This document shows positions 35,785-44,370 of a stretch of 64,000 bases of DNA, piece by piece (the first letter of the stretch is position 1; the number at the start of each line of letters is the position of its first letter). This DNA comes from Janthinobacterium sp. J1-1 (GTDB taxonomy: Bacteria; Pseudomonadota; Gammaproteobacteria; Burkholderiales; Burkholderiaceae_D). A program made the position numbers and the translations under genes. The stretch spans positions 2,790,001 to 2,854,000 of the forward strand of contig NZ_CP132339.1 in assembly GCF_030944405.1 (NCBI RefSeq). Reading direction: 5' to 3'. The notes beneath the pieces were generated by a model. That model saw only the letters and a program-made list of their open reading frames with translations, was not told the origin of the DNA and searched no databases.

Positions 35785-36270
35785 ATGAAGTGCACGAACA
35801 GATGCGTTGTGGCGTTGCTGGCGATCGTTTTATGCTGTCTCGGCGCTGGCTGTGGCGAGCGGACCAAGCTTTTGAGCCTGGTCGGCTATAACCATACCGA
35901 GCATGGGATCGGCGGCTATGTCGTACGGCTGGCGGACGGCTCGTGGGATGAAGCAGGTTATCTCGATCCGGGCGGGGGCGGCGGCAGCATGATGGGTTCC
36001 GTGTCGGTCCCCAGGCAATGGCAGCCGGGCATGACGGTCACGGTCATCATGTACACGGTAAAAGATGGCCAGGACATCCATGTGGTCAAGGTCGTGCCCG
36101 TGCCCCGTTATGACGCCGCGCATGCCAACTACTTTGTCGTGCATTTCCTGCATGACGGCAGCTACAAGGTCTTGGTCACCCGGGTGCTGCTGGGACACCG
36201 TGAGTATCCGCTGTCCGGCAAGGAAGCGGAACTGGTGCCGGGCGAGCCGCTGGAAATCGTCTGGGAGTGA
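35785..36270 (+). CDS. DUF3304-type lipoprotein
   Basis: A 161-residue predicted lipoprotein with a signal peptide and lipobox LGAGC (Cys near residue 23). The core VGYNHTEHGIGGYVV, then the Gly-rich PGGGGGSMMGSVSVP and WQPGMTVTV, matches the pattern I associate with DUF3304. Members are often found near type VI secretion or effector genes, but none is visible here. GGGAG precedes the ATG. It is followed by a strong terminator, so it is likely a single-gene unit. Confidence 0.75.
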   Translation: MKCTNRCVVALLAIVLCCLGAGCGERTKLLSLVGYNHTEHGIGGYVVRLADGSWDEAGYLDPGGGGGSMMGSVSVPRQWQPGMTVTVIMYTVKDGQDIHVVKVVPVPRYDAAHANYFVVHFLHDGSYKVLVTRVLLGHREYPLSGKEAELVPGEPLEIVWE

Positions 36271-36293
36271 ACCGGCGCGACAGCTGCACGTAA

Positions 36294-36329
36294 AAAAGCC
36301 CCGCCCGCATCGCTGCGGCCGGGGCTTTT
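36294..36329. terminator. Bidirectional rho-independent terminator
   Basis: AAAAGCCCCG and CGGGGCTTTT flank a GC-rich loop. A run of six A on the left and four T on the right allow termination on both strands. It lies between the convergent DUF3304 and PhoH genes. Confidence 0.88.
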
Positions 36330-36364
36330 CAATACTGCGGCAGCTGGCGCTGCCCGGTAAAAAA

Positions 36365-38212
36365 TTACAACACTTCGCTGGCGTGATCGGCCAGGCGCGA
36401 ACGCTCGCCGCGCGCCAGGGTCACGTGGCCGCTGTGCGACCAGCCCTTGAAGCGGTCGACCACATAGGTCAGGCCGCTCGAACCTTCGGTCAGGTACGGC
36501 GTGTCGATCTGGGCGATATTGCCCAGGCACAGGATCTTCGTGCCGGGACCGGCGCGCGTGACCAGGGTCTTGACCTGTTTCGGCGTCAGATTCTGCGCTT
36601 CATCGATGATCAGGAATTTGTTCACAAAAGTGCGGCCGCGCATGAAGTTGAGCGACTTGATCTTGATGCGCGAGCGGATCAGGTCTTGCGTTGCCGCACG
36701 GCCCCATTCGCCGCCATCCGAGTCGGACTTGTTCAGCACTTCCAGGTTGTCGTCGAAGGCGCCCATCCATGGCGACATCTTCTCTTCTTCCGTACCCGGC
36801 AGGAAACCGATGTCTTCGCCGACCGGCACCGTCACGCGGGTGACGATGATTTCGTTGTAGAGCTTGGTTTCCAGCACTTGCGCGAGACCGGCGGCCAGGG
36901 CCAGCAGGGTCTTGCCGGTACCGGCCTGGCCCAGCAGGGTGACGAAGTCGCATTCCGGATTCATCAGCAAATTCAGCGCGAAGTTCTGCTCGCGGTTGCG
37001 CGCCGTCACGCCCCATACGTTGTTCTTGGTGTGGCTGAAGTCGCGCAGCGTCTGCAGCACGGCCGTCTTGCCGTTGATCTGTTTTACCTGGCCGTAGAAC
37101 GGCGTTTCGCCGTTTTTCGGTTCCAGGTAGATGAACTGGTTCACCAGCAGCGACGGGATGAACGGGCCGGTGACGCGGTAGAACGTCGAGCTGTAGCCGT
37201 TCTTGCTTTCCTGCCAGGATTCCATGTCCTTGCCGTGCTTGTTCCAGAAGTCGTCCGGCAGTTGCACGATGCCCGAGTACAGCAAGTCCGTGTCTTCCAG
37301 CACATGGTCGTTGAAGTAGTCTTCGGCCGGCAGGCCCAGCGCGCGCGCCTTGATGCGCATGTTGATGTCCTTCGACACCAGCACCACCGGGCGGCCCTCC
37401 TGTTCCGATTCGAGCGAACGCACGACGGCCAGGATCTGGTTGTCGGCCTTGCCGACCGGCAGGCCGGCTGGCAGGTCGGCGCTTTGCAGACGCGTCTGGA
37501 AGAACAATCGGCCCTTGGCGTCCTTGTTGCCCAGCTTGGACAGCGCAATGCCGTGCTCGATCGCGTCGTCGTCGGTATTGCTGATCAGCGCGTCGAGCGT
37601 GCGCGACACCTGGCGGGCGTTGCGCGCGACTTCCGTCATGCCCTTCTTGTGGTTGTCCAGCTCTTCCAATGTCATCATCGGCAGGTAGACATCGTGCTCT
37701 TCGAAGCGGAACAGCGACGAAGGGTCGTGCATCAGCACATTGGTGTCGAGCACGAACAGTTTCGATACGCCACGCTGGTCGGCGGCGCGGCTGGCCGACG
37801 ATTTGAGCTGGACTTCGACCGGCTTGTGCTTGGCCGGATGGGCTTGCTCGGCCTGTTTGACGGACTTGATCGGCGTGACTTTCGCCACTGGCGCTTCGGC
37901 CACCTTGGCCGGTGCCTTGGCTTTGGCGGCAGGCTTGGCCTTGGCCGCTGGCGCTGGTGCAGCGGCGACCGGCGCCGGTGCCGCGACAGGTGCAGGTGCA
38001 GGCTTGGCGACCATCAGTGCCGCCACTTGCTTGATCTTGGTGGCCGCATTGCGGACCGGTTTTGCAACTTCGGCGATCGCCGCTTCAATAATCGGTGCAG
38101 CCACTTTCTTGGCTGCCGGGGTTTTGGTGGCCGGGCGCGCTGCGCCTGCGGTTGGGTAATCTTGGGTGGCCAGGATGGTGGCTGGCTTGCTCGGTAATTT
38201 TGGCAGTGGCAT
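36365..38212 (-). CDS. PIN domain-PhoH ATPase with Ala/Lys/Pro-rich N-terminal tail
   Basis: A 615-residue cytosolic protein. Residues 1-150 are a low-complexity tail of Ala, Lys and Pro. A PIN ribonuclease domain starts at about 151 with VLDTNVLMHDP and includes a second acid cluster in TLEELDNHKKG. A linker leads to a PhoH-type ATPase/helicase domain (about 380-615) with Walker A GQAGTGKTLLALA and Walker B FLIIDEAQNLTPKQ. PIN-PhoH proteins are thought to unwind and cut RNA. ATG 38210-38212 is chosen over a TTG five codons upstream. It shares its strand with bcp, 270 bp away, and this neighbourhood is common in Burkholderiales. Confidence 0.9.
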   Translation of the reverse strand: MPLPKLPSKPATILATQDYPTAGAARPATKTPAAKKVAAPIIEAAIAEVAKPVRNAATKIKQVAALMVAKPAPAPVAAPAPVAAAPAPAAKAKPAAKAKAPAKVAEAPVAKVTPIKSVKQAEQAHPAKHKPVEVQLKSSASRAADQRGVSKLFVLDTNVLMHDPSSLFRFEEHDVYLPMMTLEELDNHKKGMTEVARNARQVSRTLDALISNTDDDAIEHGIALSKLGNKDAKGRLFFQTRLQSADLPAGLPVGKADNQILAVVRSLESEQEGRPVVLVSKDINMRIKARALGLPAEDYFNDHVLEDTDLLYSGIVQLPDDFWNKHGKDMESWQESKNGYSSTFYRVTGPFIPSLLVNQFIYLEPKNGETPFYGQVKQINGKTAVLQTLRDFSHTKNNVWGVTARNREQNFALNLLMNPECDFVTLLGQAGTGKTLLALAAGLAQVLETKLYNEIIVTRVTVPVGEDIGFLPGTEEEKMSPWMGAFDDNLEVLNKSDSDGGEWGRAATQDLIRSRIKIKSLNFMRGRTFVNKFLIIDEAQNLTPKQVKTLVTRAGPGTKILCLGNIAQIDTPYLTEGSSGLTYVVDRFKGWSHSGHVTLARGERSRLADHASEVL

Positions 38213-38482
38213 CAGGATCTCAATCAAAAAATTTCTGGAATGAATCTCCCACGGGCAGCCAAATCATGGCGGCACAGCATGGGGTGGATGCGGGAACAAC
38301 AATGGAACAGGACGATATGACTGCCGACTGGCCGGCTTGCTGAGCCGGTAAGGAGATCCATCAGCGGGCGCTGGGCCCGGCTGGCGGAGTGGAGTGAGGC
38401 GCTTCGTTGACTCAAAATGGCGATAGCTGCTGTGAACTGAACGATAGGTTGGACGACGCTTGCTGCAAACCCGACATGCGCA

Positions 38483-38953
38483 TCAGTTCAGACGCGCCAC
38501 GAATTCCAGCACTTCTTCCACGTGAGTTGCGACCTTCACGCCTCGCCATTCTTTCACTATTCGGCCCTCAGCGTCAATCACAAACGTGCTGCGCTCGACG
38601 CCGCGCACGGTCTTGCCATACATCTGTTTCATCTTCATGACATTGAATTGCAGGCACATGGCCTCGTCGGGATCGGAAATCAGCTCGAACGGCAGCTCCA
38701 GCTTGGCCTTGAAGCTTTCATGCGAGCGCAGGGAATCGCGGCTGATGCCGTAGATGTCCACATTGGCGGCGGTAAATTTGTCGTAGGCGTCACGAAACGC
38801 GATGTTTTCCGTGGTGCAGCCCGGCGTGTTGTCTTTCGGGTAAAAGAACAGCACGCTGGCCTTGGCTGGACGGCCCAGCAATTGAAAGGTCTTGCCGCTG
38901 GTCATGGCGGCGGTAAAATCGGGTACGGCAACGAGGGATAGGCTATCAGCCAC
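38483..38953 (-). CDS. bcp: Thioredoxin-dependent peroxiredoxin of the Bcp/PrxQ family
   Basis: A 156-residue cytosolic peroxidase. The peroxidatic Cys is in YPKDNTPGCTTENIAFRD. The resolving Cys usually found five residues later is absent, as in some Bcp members. The only other Cys (DEAMCLQF, near residue 100) may act instead. The C-terminal STFVID and EWRGVKV are family-typical. It reduces H2O2 and organic hydroperoxides using thioredoxin or glutathione-linked systems. It lies 74 bp after arnD on the same strand and could be read through from the arn operon. Confidence 0.92.
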   Translation of the reverse strand: MADSLSLVAVPDFTAAMTSGKTFQLLGRPAKASVLFFYPKDNTPGCTTENIAFRDAYDKFTAANVDIYGISRDSLRSHESFKAKLELPFELISDPDEAMCLQFNVMKMKQMYGKTVRGVERSTFVIDAEGRIVKEWRGVKVATHVEEVLEFVARLN

Positions 38954-39027
38954 AGGTTCTCTCCTGAACGGTGATCATCAGCGCTGTTTTTAACCTGGCA
39001 ACGCATCCAGGTGGAACAATACAGCAT

Positions 39028-39987
39028 TCAGGCGGCTTTGCCCTGCACGATCAGGCGTCCCGAGCGACCCGGCAATTCATCCCAGGTGATGGGGCAGACG
39101 GGCAATTCGGACTGTTTGACCTTGTCATGATACTCGGCCATCGAGGCAAATTGATAACCCTGGGCTTGCCAGCCTGTCAGCAGTTGCTCGAAAATGGGGG
39201 CGAGTTTCTGTCCTTCAAGCTCTGCGTGCAAAGTATAGACATGATCGCGGCGGTTTTCCGCCGTCAGGGACAGGATATGGTCGGCAATATTGCTGGTGGT
39301 GAGCATTTTGCCATCAATCTGGCATCCAAGCAATTCGTCGAGGGTGGGCAGGGTGGTCGGCAGCTGCACGCATTGCAGTACTGTATTGCCATTGCGCAGA
39401 CGGTGCGGACCGTCGCTGGCGCGTACCATGGCGCCCCGTTCGTCCAGCATGGCGCGCCCGTCCGAGGCGTAGGCATAGCCGGCCGCGTCGTGTTCGACAA
39501 AGGCGCTGACATTCATTTGCCAGCCGGCCGCACCTATGGTGTGCGCCGGCGCGCCGAATACCTGCGCAAAGCGGGCGGCGGCCTTGCGCATCATGGCGGT
39601 GGTCCAGCCGGCCTCGCGGCGGGCCACGTTGTCCTGCCACAAGGTGTGGTCCCAGGTATGGATGCCGCATTCGAAGCCGGCGTCGCGCACGGCGCGCAAT
39701 TCATCCGCGCACAGCTTGCCGATGTCCGGACCCGGCAGCAAGGTGCCGTACATCAATGTTTTCAAGCCATAGTGCTCGACCACCGAAGTGCGCGAGACCT
39801 TGCTGAAAAAACCGGGCCGCAGGGCCCGGCGCAAGGCCCAGCCCGTATGGTCGGGGCCCAGCGAAAACAGGAACGTCGCCTGGGCCTGGTGCGCGGCCAG
39901 CATGCGCACCAGATTGCCCATGCCCTCGCGGGTGCCGCGATAGGTGTCGACGTCGATCTTCAGTGTCAATAAGGGTTTGCTCAACAT
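39028..39987 (-). CDS. arnD: ArnD-type deformylase (polysaccharide deacetylase)
   Basis: A 319-residue polysaccharide-deacetylase-fold enzyme. The metal Asp pair is in LKIDVDTYRGTREG and the His motif in GIHTWDHTLW, both matching ArnD. It removes the formyl group from undecaprenyl-phosphate 4-deoxy-4-formamido-L-arabinose at the cytosolic face of the inner membrane. Its ATG shares one base with the stop of the upstream decarboxylase gene (TAATG), so it is translationally coupled. It is the last arn gene before bcp. Confidence 0.92.
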   Translation of the reverse strand: MLSKPLLTLKIDVDTYRGTREGMGNLVRMLAAHQAQATFLFSLGPDHTGWALRRALRPGFFSKVSRTSVVEHYGLKTLMYGTLLPGPDIGKLCADELRAVRDAGFECGIHTWDHTLWQDNVARREAGWTTAMMRKAAARFAQVFGAPAHTIGAAGWQMNVSAFVEHDAAGYAYASDGRAMLDERGAMVRASDGPHRLRNGNTVLQCVQLPTTLPTLDELLGCQIDGKMLTTSNIADHILSLTAENRRDHVYTLHAELEGQKLAPIFEQLLTGWQAQGYQFASMAEYHDKVKQSELPVCPITWDELPGRSGRLIVQGKAA

Positions 39988-41039
39988 TAATCCATCAGCG
40001 CTTGCGCCTGCGTGACCTGGCTGCGGTAGGCATCGAAAATATGGCGCAGCGCGTCGCTCATGCCGGTGGTCGGCGCCCAGCCCAGTTCTTCGCAGGTATT
40101 GGTAATCTTCGGCACGCGGTTCTGCACGTCCTGGTAGCCGGCGCCATAGTAGGCGCCCGAGGTGGTTTCCACGATTTTCACATGCTGCGCGCCGTCGGCG
40201 TATTCCGGGTATTCGGCGGCCAGGGTCAGCATCATGCCGGCCAGCTCGCGGATCGAATAGTTATTGCCCGGATTGCCGATATTATAGATCTTGCCGCTGG
40301 CAATGCCGTTCCGATTGGCGATAATGTGCATCAGCGCATCGATGCCGTCGTCGATATACGTGAACGCGCGTTTTTGCGCGCCGCCGTCGACCAGCGAAAT
40401 GTTTTCACCGCGCACGATATGGCCGAAGAACTGCGTCACCACGCGCGACGAACCTTCCTTCGGCGTGTGGATGGAATCGAGGCCGGCGCCGATCCAGTTG
40501 AACGGGCGGAACAGGGTGAAGTTCAGCCCTTCCATGCCGTAGCCCCAGATCACGCGGTCCATCAGCTGCTTGGCGTTCGAATAGATCCAGCGCGGCTTGT
40601 TGATCGGACCGCAGATCAGTTCCGAGTTCTCCGGATCGAATTCCTCGTCGTGGCACATGCCGTACACTTCCGAGGTCGACGGGAACACCAGGTGCTTGCC
40701 GTACTTGGCGGCCGAACGCACGATCGGCAGATTCGCTTCGAAGTCCAGCTCGAACACGCGCAGCGGCTGCTTGACGTAGGTCGACGGCGTGGCGATCGCC
40801 ACCAGCGGCAGGATCACGTCGCATTTCTTGACGTGGTACTCGACCCAGTCCTTGTTGATGGTGATGTCGCCCTCGAAGAAATGCATGCGCGATTTGTATT
40901 CCGGGTTCTCCAGCACATCGCTGATGCGGTCCGAATTCATGTCCATGCCGTACACATGCCAGTCGGTGGTTTCCAGGATGCGCTTGGACAGGTGATGGCC
41001 GATAAAACCGTTGATGCCGAGGATGAGTACTTTTTTCAT
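39987..41039 (-). CDS. arnA: UDP-glucuronate decarboxylase, stand-alone ArnA C-domain
   Basis: A 350-residue NAD-dependent SDR enzyme equivalent to the C-terminal half of E. coli ArnA. The nucleotide motif GINGFIGHHL opens the protein. PSTSEVYG carries the catalytic Ser-Glu pair, YSNAKQLMDR holds the Tyr/Lys, and QKRAFTYIDDG holds the Arg matching R619 of E. coli. It oxidatively decarboxylates UDP-glucuronate to UDP-4-keto-pentose. In enterics this domain is fused to a formyltransferase, while here the two are separate genes overlapping by 4 bp (41036-41039). Confidence 0.92.
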   Translation of the reverse strand: MKKVLILGINGFIGHHLSKRILETTDWHVYGMDMNSDRISDVLENPEYKSRMHFFEGDITINKDWVEYHVKKCDVILPLVAIATPSTYVKQPLRVFELDFEANLPIVRSAAKYGKHLVFPSTSEVYGMCHDEEFDPENSELICGPINKPRWIYSNAKQLMDRVIWGYGMEGLNFTLFRPFNWIGAGLDSIHTPKEGSSRVVTQFFGHIVRGENISLVDGGAQKRAFTYIDDGIDALMHIIANRNGIASGKIYNIGNPGNNYSIRELAGMMLTLAAEYPEYADGAQHVKIVETTSGAYYGAGYQDVQNRVPKITNTCEELGWAPTTGMSDALRHIFDAYRSQVTQAQALMD

Positions 41040-41968
41040 ATGAATTTCTCTTGGATGGTATTGAGGGTGCTGGCATGGGAAGCCAGCTGGTCTTGCAGTT
41101 GTGCGGCAGAAATCGGTGCGCCATCGGCGTGCAAGGAGGAAATGGCCAGCAGCCGGCCGTCGCCGCAGACGCCGGCGATGGCGCCATCGACGATGGCCAG
41201 GCCCGGTGTCAGCTTGACTGGCGCAAGCTTGCTCAATCTGGCTTGCTGGATCACGTAGGTGACGCCATTGAGCTCGGTAAACGCGCCAGGATAGGGCGGC
41301 GCGACGGCGCGGTGCAGGTTGTAGACCTGCTGCGCCGGCAAGCTCCAGTCGATGCGGCCATCGGCCGGTTTGCGGCCACCGAAGTAGCCGCCCTGGGTCA
41401 GGTCGTTCGGCAGCAGCGGCGCGCTGCCGTCCAGCAGGGCCGGCAGCACGCGCCACAGGGTCTGCTCGGCCGCCACGGTGACCTTGCCGAATACCTCGAA
41501 AGCGGTGTCGTCGGGCAAAATCGGCACGGCGGTCTGCGCGACGATGGCGCCGGCGTCCGGTTTCACCGTCATCGCGTGCAGGGTGGCGCCACTCTCGCGG
41601 GCGCCGTGCAGCACGGCCCAGTTGACGGGTGCGCGGCCACGGAACTGCGGCAGCAGCGAGCCGTGCATGTTCCAGGCCGGCGCCACATCGAGGATGCCTG
41701 CTGGCAGCATATGGCGGTAATAAAAGCTGAACAGCATGTCGGGCCGGGCGGCCTGCACTTGCGCCAGCAGTTCGGGCGACCCGGCATCGGGCGGCGTAAT
41801 AAAAGCAATGCCCTCCATGCGGCACAGGCTGGCGACCGACTCGAACCACAGGTTTTCCTGCGGGTTGTCCTCATGCGTGACCACCAGCGCGATATCGACG
41901 CCGCCGGCCAGCAGCACCTTGATGCAGCGCACGCCCACATTGTGATAGGCGAAAACGACGGCGCGCAT
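41036..41968 (-). CDS. arnA: UDP-Ara4N formyltransferase, stand-alone ArnA N-domain
   Basis: A 310-residue formyltransferase equivalent to the N-terminal half of ArnA. It begins MRAVVFAYHNVGVRC. The 10-formyl-THF site and catalytic Asn-His are in NMHGSLLPQFRGRAPVNW, and the catalytic Asp in TVKPDAGAIV. The C-terminal Fmt-like domain starts near 210. It formylates UDP-4-amino-4-deoxy-L-arabinose, which is needed for ArnC to use it. The ATG overlaps the arnC stop by one base; its own stop overlaps the decarboxylase start by 4 bp. Confidence 0.92.
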   Translation of the reverse strand: MRAVVFAYHNVGVRCIKVLLAGGVDIALVVTHEDNPQENLWFESVASLCRMEGIAFITPPDAGSPELLAQVQAARPDMLFSFYYRHMLPAGILDVAPAWNMHGSLLPQFRGRAPVNWAVLHGARESGATLHAMTVKPDAGAIVAQTAVPILPDDTAFEVFGKVTVAAEQTLWRVLPALLDGSAPLLPNDLTQGGYFGGRKPADGRIDWSLPAQQVYNLHRAVAPPYPGAFTELNGVTYVIQQARLSKLAPVKLTPGLAIVDGAIAGVCGDGRLLAISSLHADGAPISAAQLQDQLASHASTLNTIQEKFI

Positions 41969-42963
41969 CAGCGGGCCACCTGGCGTTTTTCCAGGCGCAC
42001 ATACGGCAGGGCTTCCGCCTCGGCCTGCGCCATGCCGTCCTGCAAGATGGTCTGCACCACGTAGCGGGGGCGGGCGCGCACCTGCTGGAAGATGCGGCCC
42101 ACGTATTCGCCCACCAGGCCGATGCCGAACAGGATCACGCCCATCAGGAAGAAGGCGACCGCGAACAGGGTAAACACGCCCTCGGCTTCGGCGCCGAACA
42201 GGAAGCGGCGCGCCAGAAGGTAGATCACCAGCAGTGCCGAGCTGAACGACAGCAGCATGCCCAGCATGGAAAAGATCTGCAGCGGGATCAGCGAAAAGCC
42301 CGTCACCAGGTCGAAGTTCAGGCGGATCAGGCTGTACAGCGAATACTTCGATTCGCCTGCCGCCCGCTCCTCGTGTTCGACGATGATCTCGGTCGGTTTG
42401 CGGGCAAAGGTGTAGGCCAGCGCCGGCACGAAGGTATTGACTTCGGCGCACTGGTTGACCAGGTCGATCACATTGCGGCCATAGGCGCGCAACATATTGC
42501 CCTGGTCGGTGATCTTGATATTGGTGATGCGTTCGCGCAGGCGGTTCATCATTTTCGAGGCCACCGTGCGCCAGGCGGAATCCTGCCGCTTGCGCCGGAT
42601 CGAACCCACGTAATCGTAGCCTTCGCGCATCTTGGCCACCAGGTTGCCGATTTCCTCGGGCGGGTTTTGCAGGTCGGCGTCGAGCGTGATCATGATCTGG
42701 CCGCGCGACACCTCAAAGCCGGCCAGGATCGCCATGTGCTGGCCGTAGTTGCCGTTGAACAGTACCACCCGCGTCACTTCCGGGCGCTGGCGGAATTGCT
42801 CGGCCAGCAGGGCCACGGAATTGTCGCGGCTGCCGTCGTTGACGAAAATGATTTCGTAGCTGGTCTGCAAGGCGTCGAGCGCCGGGTACAGGCGCGCGAA
42901 CAGGCTGGCCAGGCCTTCCTGTTCGTTGTAGATCGGAATGATGACCGACAGTTCAGGTTTCAT
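41968..42963 (-). CDS. arnC: ArnC-type undecaprenyl-phosphate glycosyltransferase
   Basis: An inner-membrane GT2 transferase of 331 residues. The catalytic domain opens with LSVIIPIYNEQEGL and carries FVNDGSRDNS and the DAD motif LDADLQNPPEE. Two membrane helices lie at about 235-258 and 270-292. It transfers the formylated Ara4N from UDP to undecaprenyl phosphate. Length and motifs match ArnC (PmrF) closely. Its ATG overlaps the arnB stop by 4 bp. Confidence 0.92.
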   Translation of the reverse strand: MKPELSVIIPIYNEQEGLASLFARLYPALDALQTSYEIIFVNDGSRDNSVALLAEQFRQRPEVTRVVLFNGNYGQHMAILAGFEVSRGQIMITLDADLQNPPEEIGNLVAKMREGYDYVGSIRRKRQDSAWRTVASKMMNRLRERITNIKITDQGNMLRAYGRNVIDLVNQCAEVNTFVPALAYTFARKPTEIIVEHEERAAGESKYSLYSLIRLNFDLVTGFSLIPLQIFSMLGMLLSFSSALLVIYLLARRFLFGAEAEGVFTLFAVAFFLMGVILFGIGLVGEYVGRIFQQVRARPRYVVQTILQDGMAQAEAEALPYVRLEKRQVAR

Positions 42964-44123
42964 GATGGGGTTCCTTCCTTGACGAGGATGGATTTGACGG
43001 CGGCCACGGCCCGTTCCACGTCGGCCAGGGTCATGGCGTAGAACATCGGCAGGGTGACGGTCAGGCGGCCGATGGTTTCCGCATGGGGAAACATGCCTTC
43101 GCTAAAGCCGCGTGCGCGGTACAGGCTGAACAGGTGGATCGGCGCGTAATGAAAGCCGGTGCCCACGTTCAGTTCGGCCATCTGGCGCATGAAGGTGGCG
43201 CGCGTGTCGGGGCCGTGGTCGGGCAGGATGATCTGGAACAAATGCCAGTTGCTGTTCTCGAAATCGGCCACCGGCAACTGCGCGCCGCTGGCCGCTTCGA
43301 AACCGCTGCCGAACTGGACAAAGTAATGGCGCGCCAGCGCGCGGCGGTGCGCGGTGATGGCGTCGAGCTTGGCAAACTGGCCGAGACCAATCGCGGCCAT
43401 GATGTCGCTCATGTTGTACTTGCCGCCCAGCACATCGACGTCGATGCCGTCCACGCCGCTGCGCGTGACGCCCTGCAGGCGGAATTTCTCGGCCAGCTTG
43501 GCTTCTTCCAGGTTGTTCAGCACCAGCGCGCCGCCTTCGCCGGTGGTGATGTTCTTGTTGGCCTGGAAGCTGAACGACACCATGTCGCCAAACGAGCCGA
43601 TCGGACGGCCTTTCCACGAAGAGCCCAGCGCCTGCGCCGCGTCTTCGATCACGCGCAAATTGTATTGCCTGGCGATCGCATACAGGCGGTCCATGTCGAC
43701 CGGCAAGCCGGCCAGGTAGACGGGAATGATGGCGCGGGTGCGTGGTGTAATGGCCGCTTCCAGCTTGTCGAGGTCGATATTGCGCGTGACCGGGTCGATA
43801 TCGGCAAACACCGGCGTGGCGCCCACTTCGATGATCACGTTGGCCGTCGCCACCCACGACACGGGCGTGGTGATGACTTCATCGCCTGGCCCTATGCCGG
43901 CCACGCGCAGCGCGATTTCCATGGTGCAGGTGCCGGAATTGAAGGTGCGCACAGGGCGCCCGCCGCAGTACCCGGACAATTGCGCTTCGAAGGCCTGCAC
44001 TTTCGGGCCACTGGTGATCCAGCCCGAGCGCAGCACCTCGCCGACGGCGGCAATCGTGGCCTCGTCGATGGTGGGCTTGGAAAACGGCAAAAATGGCAGG
44101 GGCGGGGTCGTAATGTTTGTCAT
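42960..44123 (-). CDS. arnB: UDP-4-keto-pentose aminotransferase ArnB
   Basis: A 387-residue PLP enzyme of the DegT/DnrJ/EryC1/StrS family. The PLP Lys is in SFQANKNITTGEGG. IIPVYLAGLPVDMD and VIEDAAQALGSSWKG match ArnB. It converts UDP-4-keto-pentose to UDP-Ara4N using glutamate. The ATG at 44123 begins MTNITTPPLPFLPFSKP, and the pattern after it fits the family; upstream residues do not. It is the first gene of the tight arnB-C-A-A-D run. A 247-bp gap with a hairpin separates it from arnT. Confidence 0.92.
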   Translation of the reverse strand: MTNITTPPLPFLPFSKPTIDEATIAAVGEVLRSGWITSGPKVQAFEAQLSGYCGGRPVRTFNSGTCTMEIALRVAGIGPGDEVITTPVSWVATANVIIEVGATPVFADIDPVTRNIDLDKLEAAITPRTRAIIPVYLAGLPVDMDRLYAIARQYNLRVIEDAAQALGSSWKGRPIGSFGDMVSFSFQANKNITTGEGGALVLNNLEEAKLAEKFRLQGVTRSGVDGIDVDVLGGKYNMSDIMAAIGLGQFAKLDAITAHRRALARHYFVQFGSGFEAASGAQLPVADFENSNWHLFQIILPDHGPDTRATFMRQMAELNVGTGFHYAPIHLFSLYRARGFSEGMFPHAETIGRLTVTLPMFYAMTLADVERAVAAVKSILVKEGTPS

Positions 44124-44185
44124 GCTGCACTCACTGTTTCTCGGTTCAGGCTGGTCATTCGCCATGTGGCGCGCTCGCGAAAGCC

Positions 44186-44210
44186 GCCTGCAAACAAGGC
44201 GTTTGCAGGC
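44186..44210. promoter_or_regulatory. Inverted repeat in the arnT-arnB gap
   Basis: GCCTGCAAAC (44186-44195), loop AAGGC, GTTTGCAGGC (44201-44210): a perfect 10-bp stem. It lies downstream of arnT and 63 bp upstream of arnB, both read leftward. Only a short GGCTTTC follows on the minus strand, so termination would be weak. Attenuation of arnB or a regulator site are alternatives. No PmrA box (CTTAA-N5-CTTAA) was seen in the gap. Confidence 0.5.
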
Positions 44211-44370
44211 ACTTCCATTTTAAAGCTTCTCAATTTTGCGGCACGGTCAATTTCAGCGGGGGCGGGGCTGAGATCCGTGCTGCGGAAGGGGTGGCAATTT
44301 CGGCGAACCCTGATGGCTGGCCGCTCTTGCCGGTGTTGCTGTCGTGGCGCATGCTTGGGCCACGGCTTTA

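Noticed and set aside
44124..44370. PmrA box for the arn operon
   Set aside because: TAAAGCTTCTC near 44222 is AT-rich, but CTTAA-N5-CTTAA is not present.
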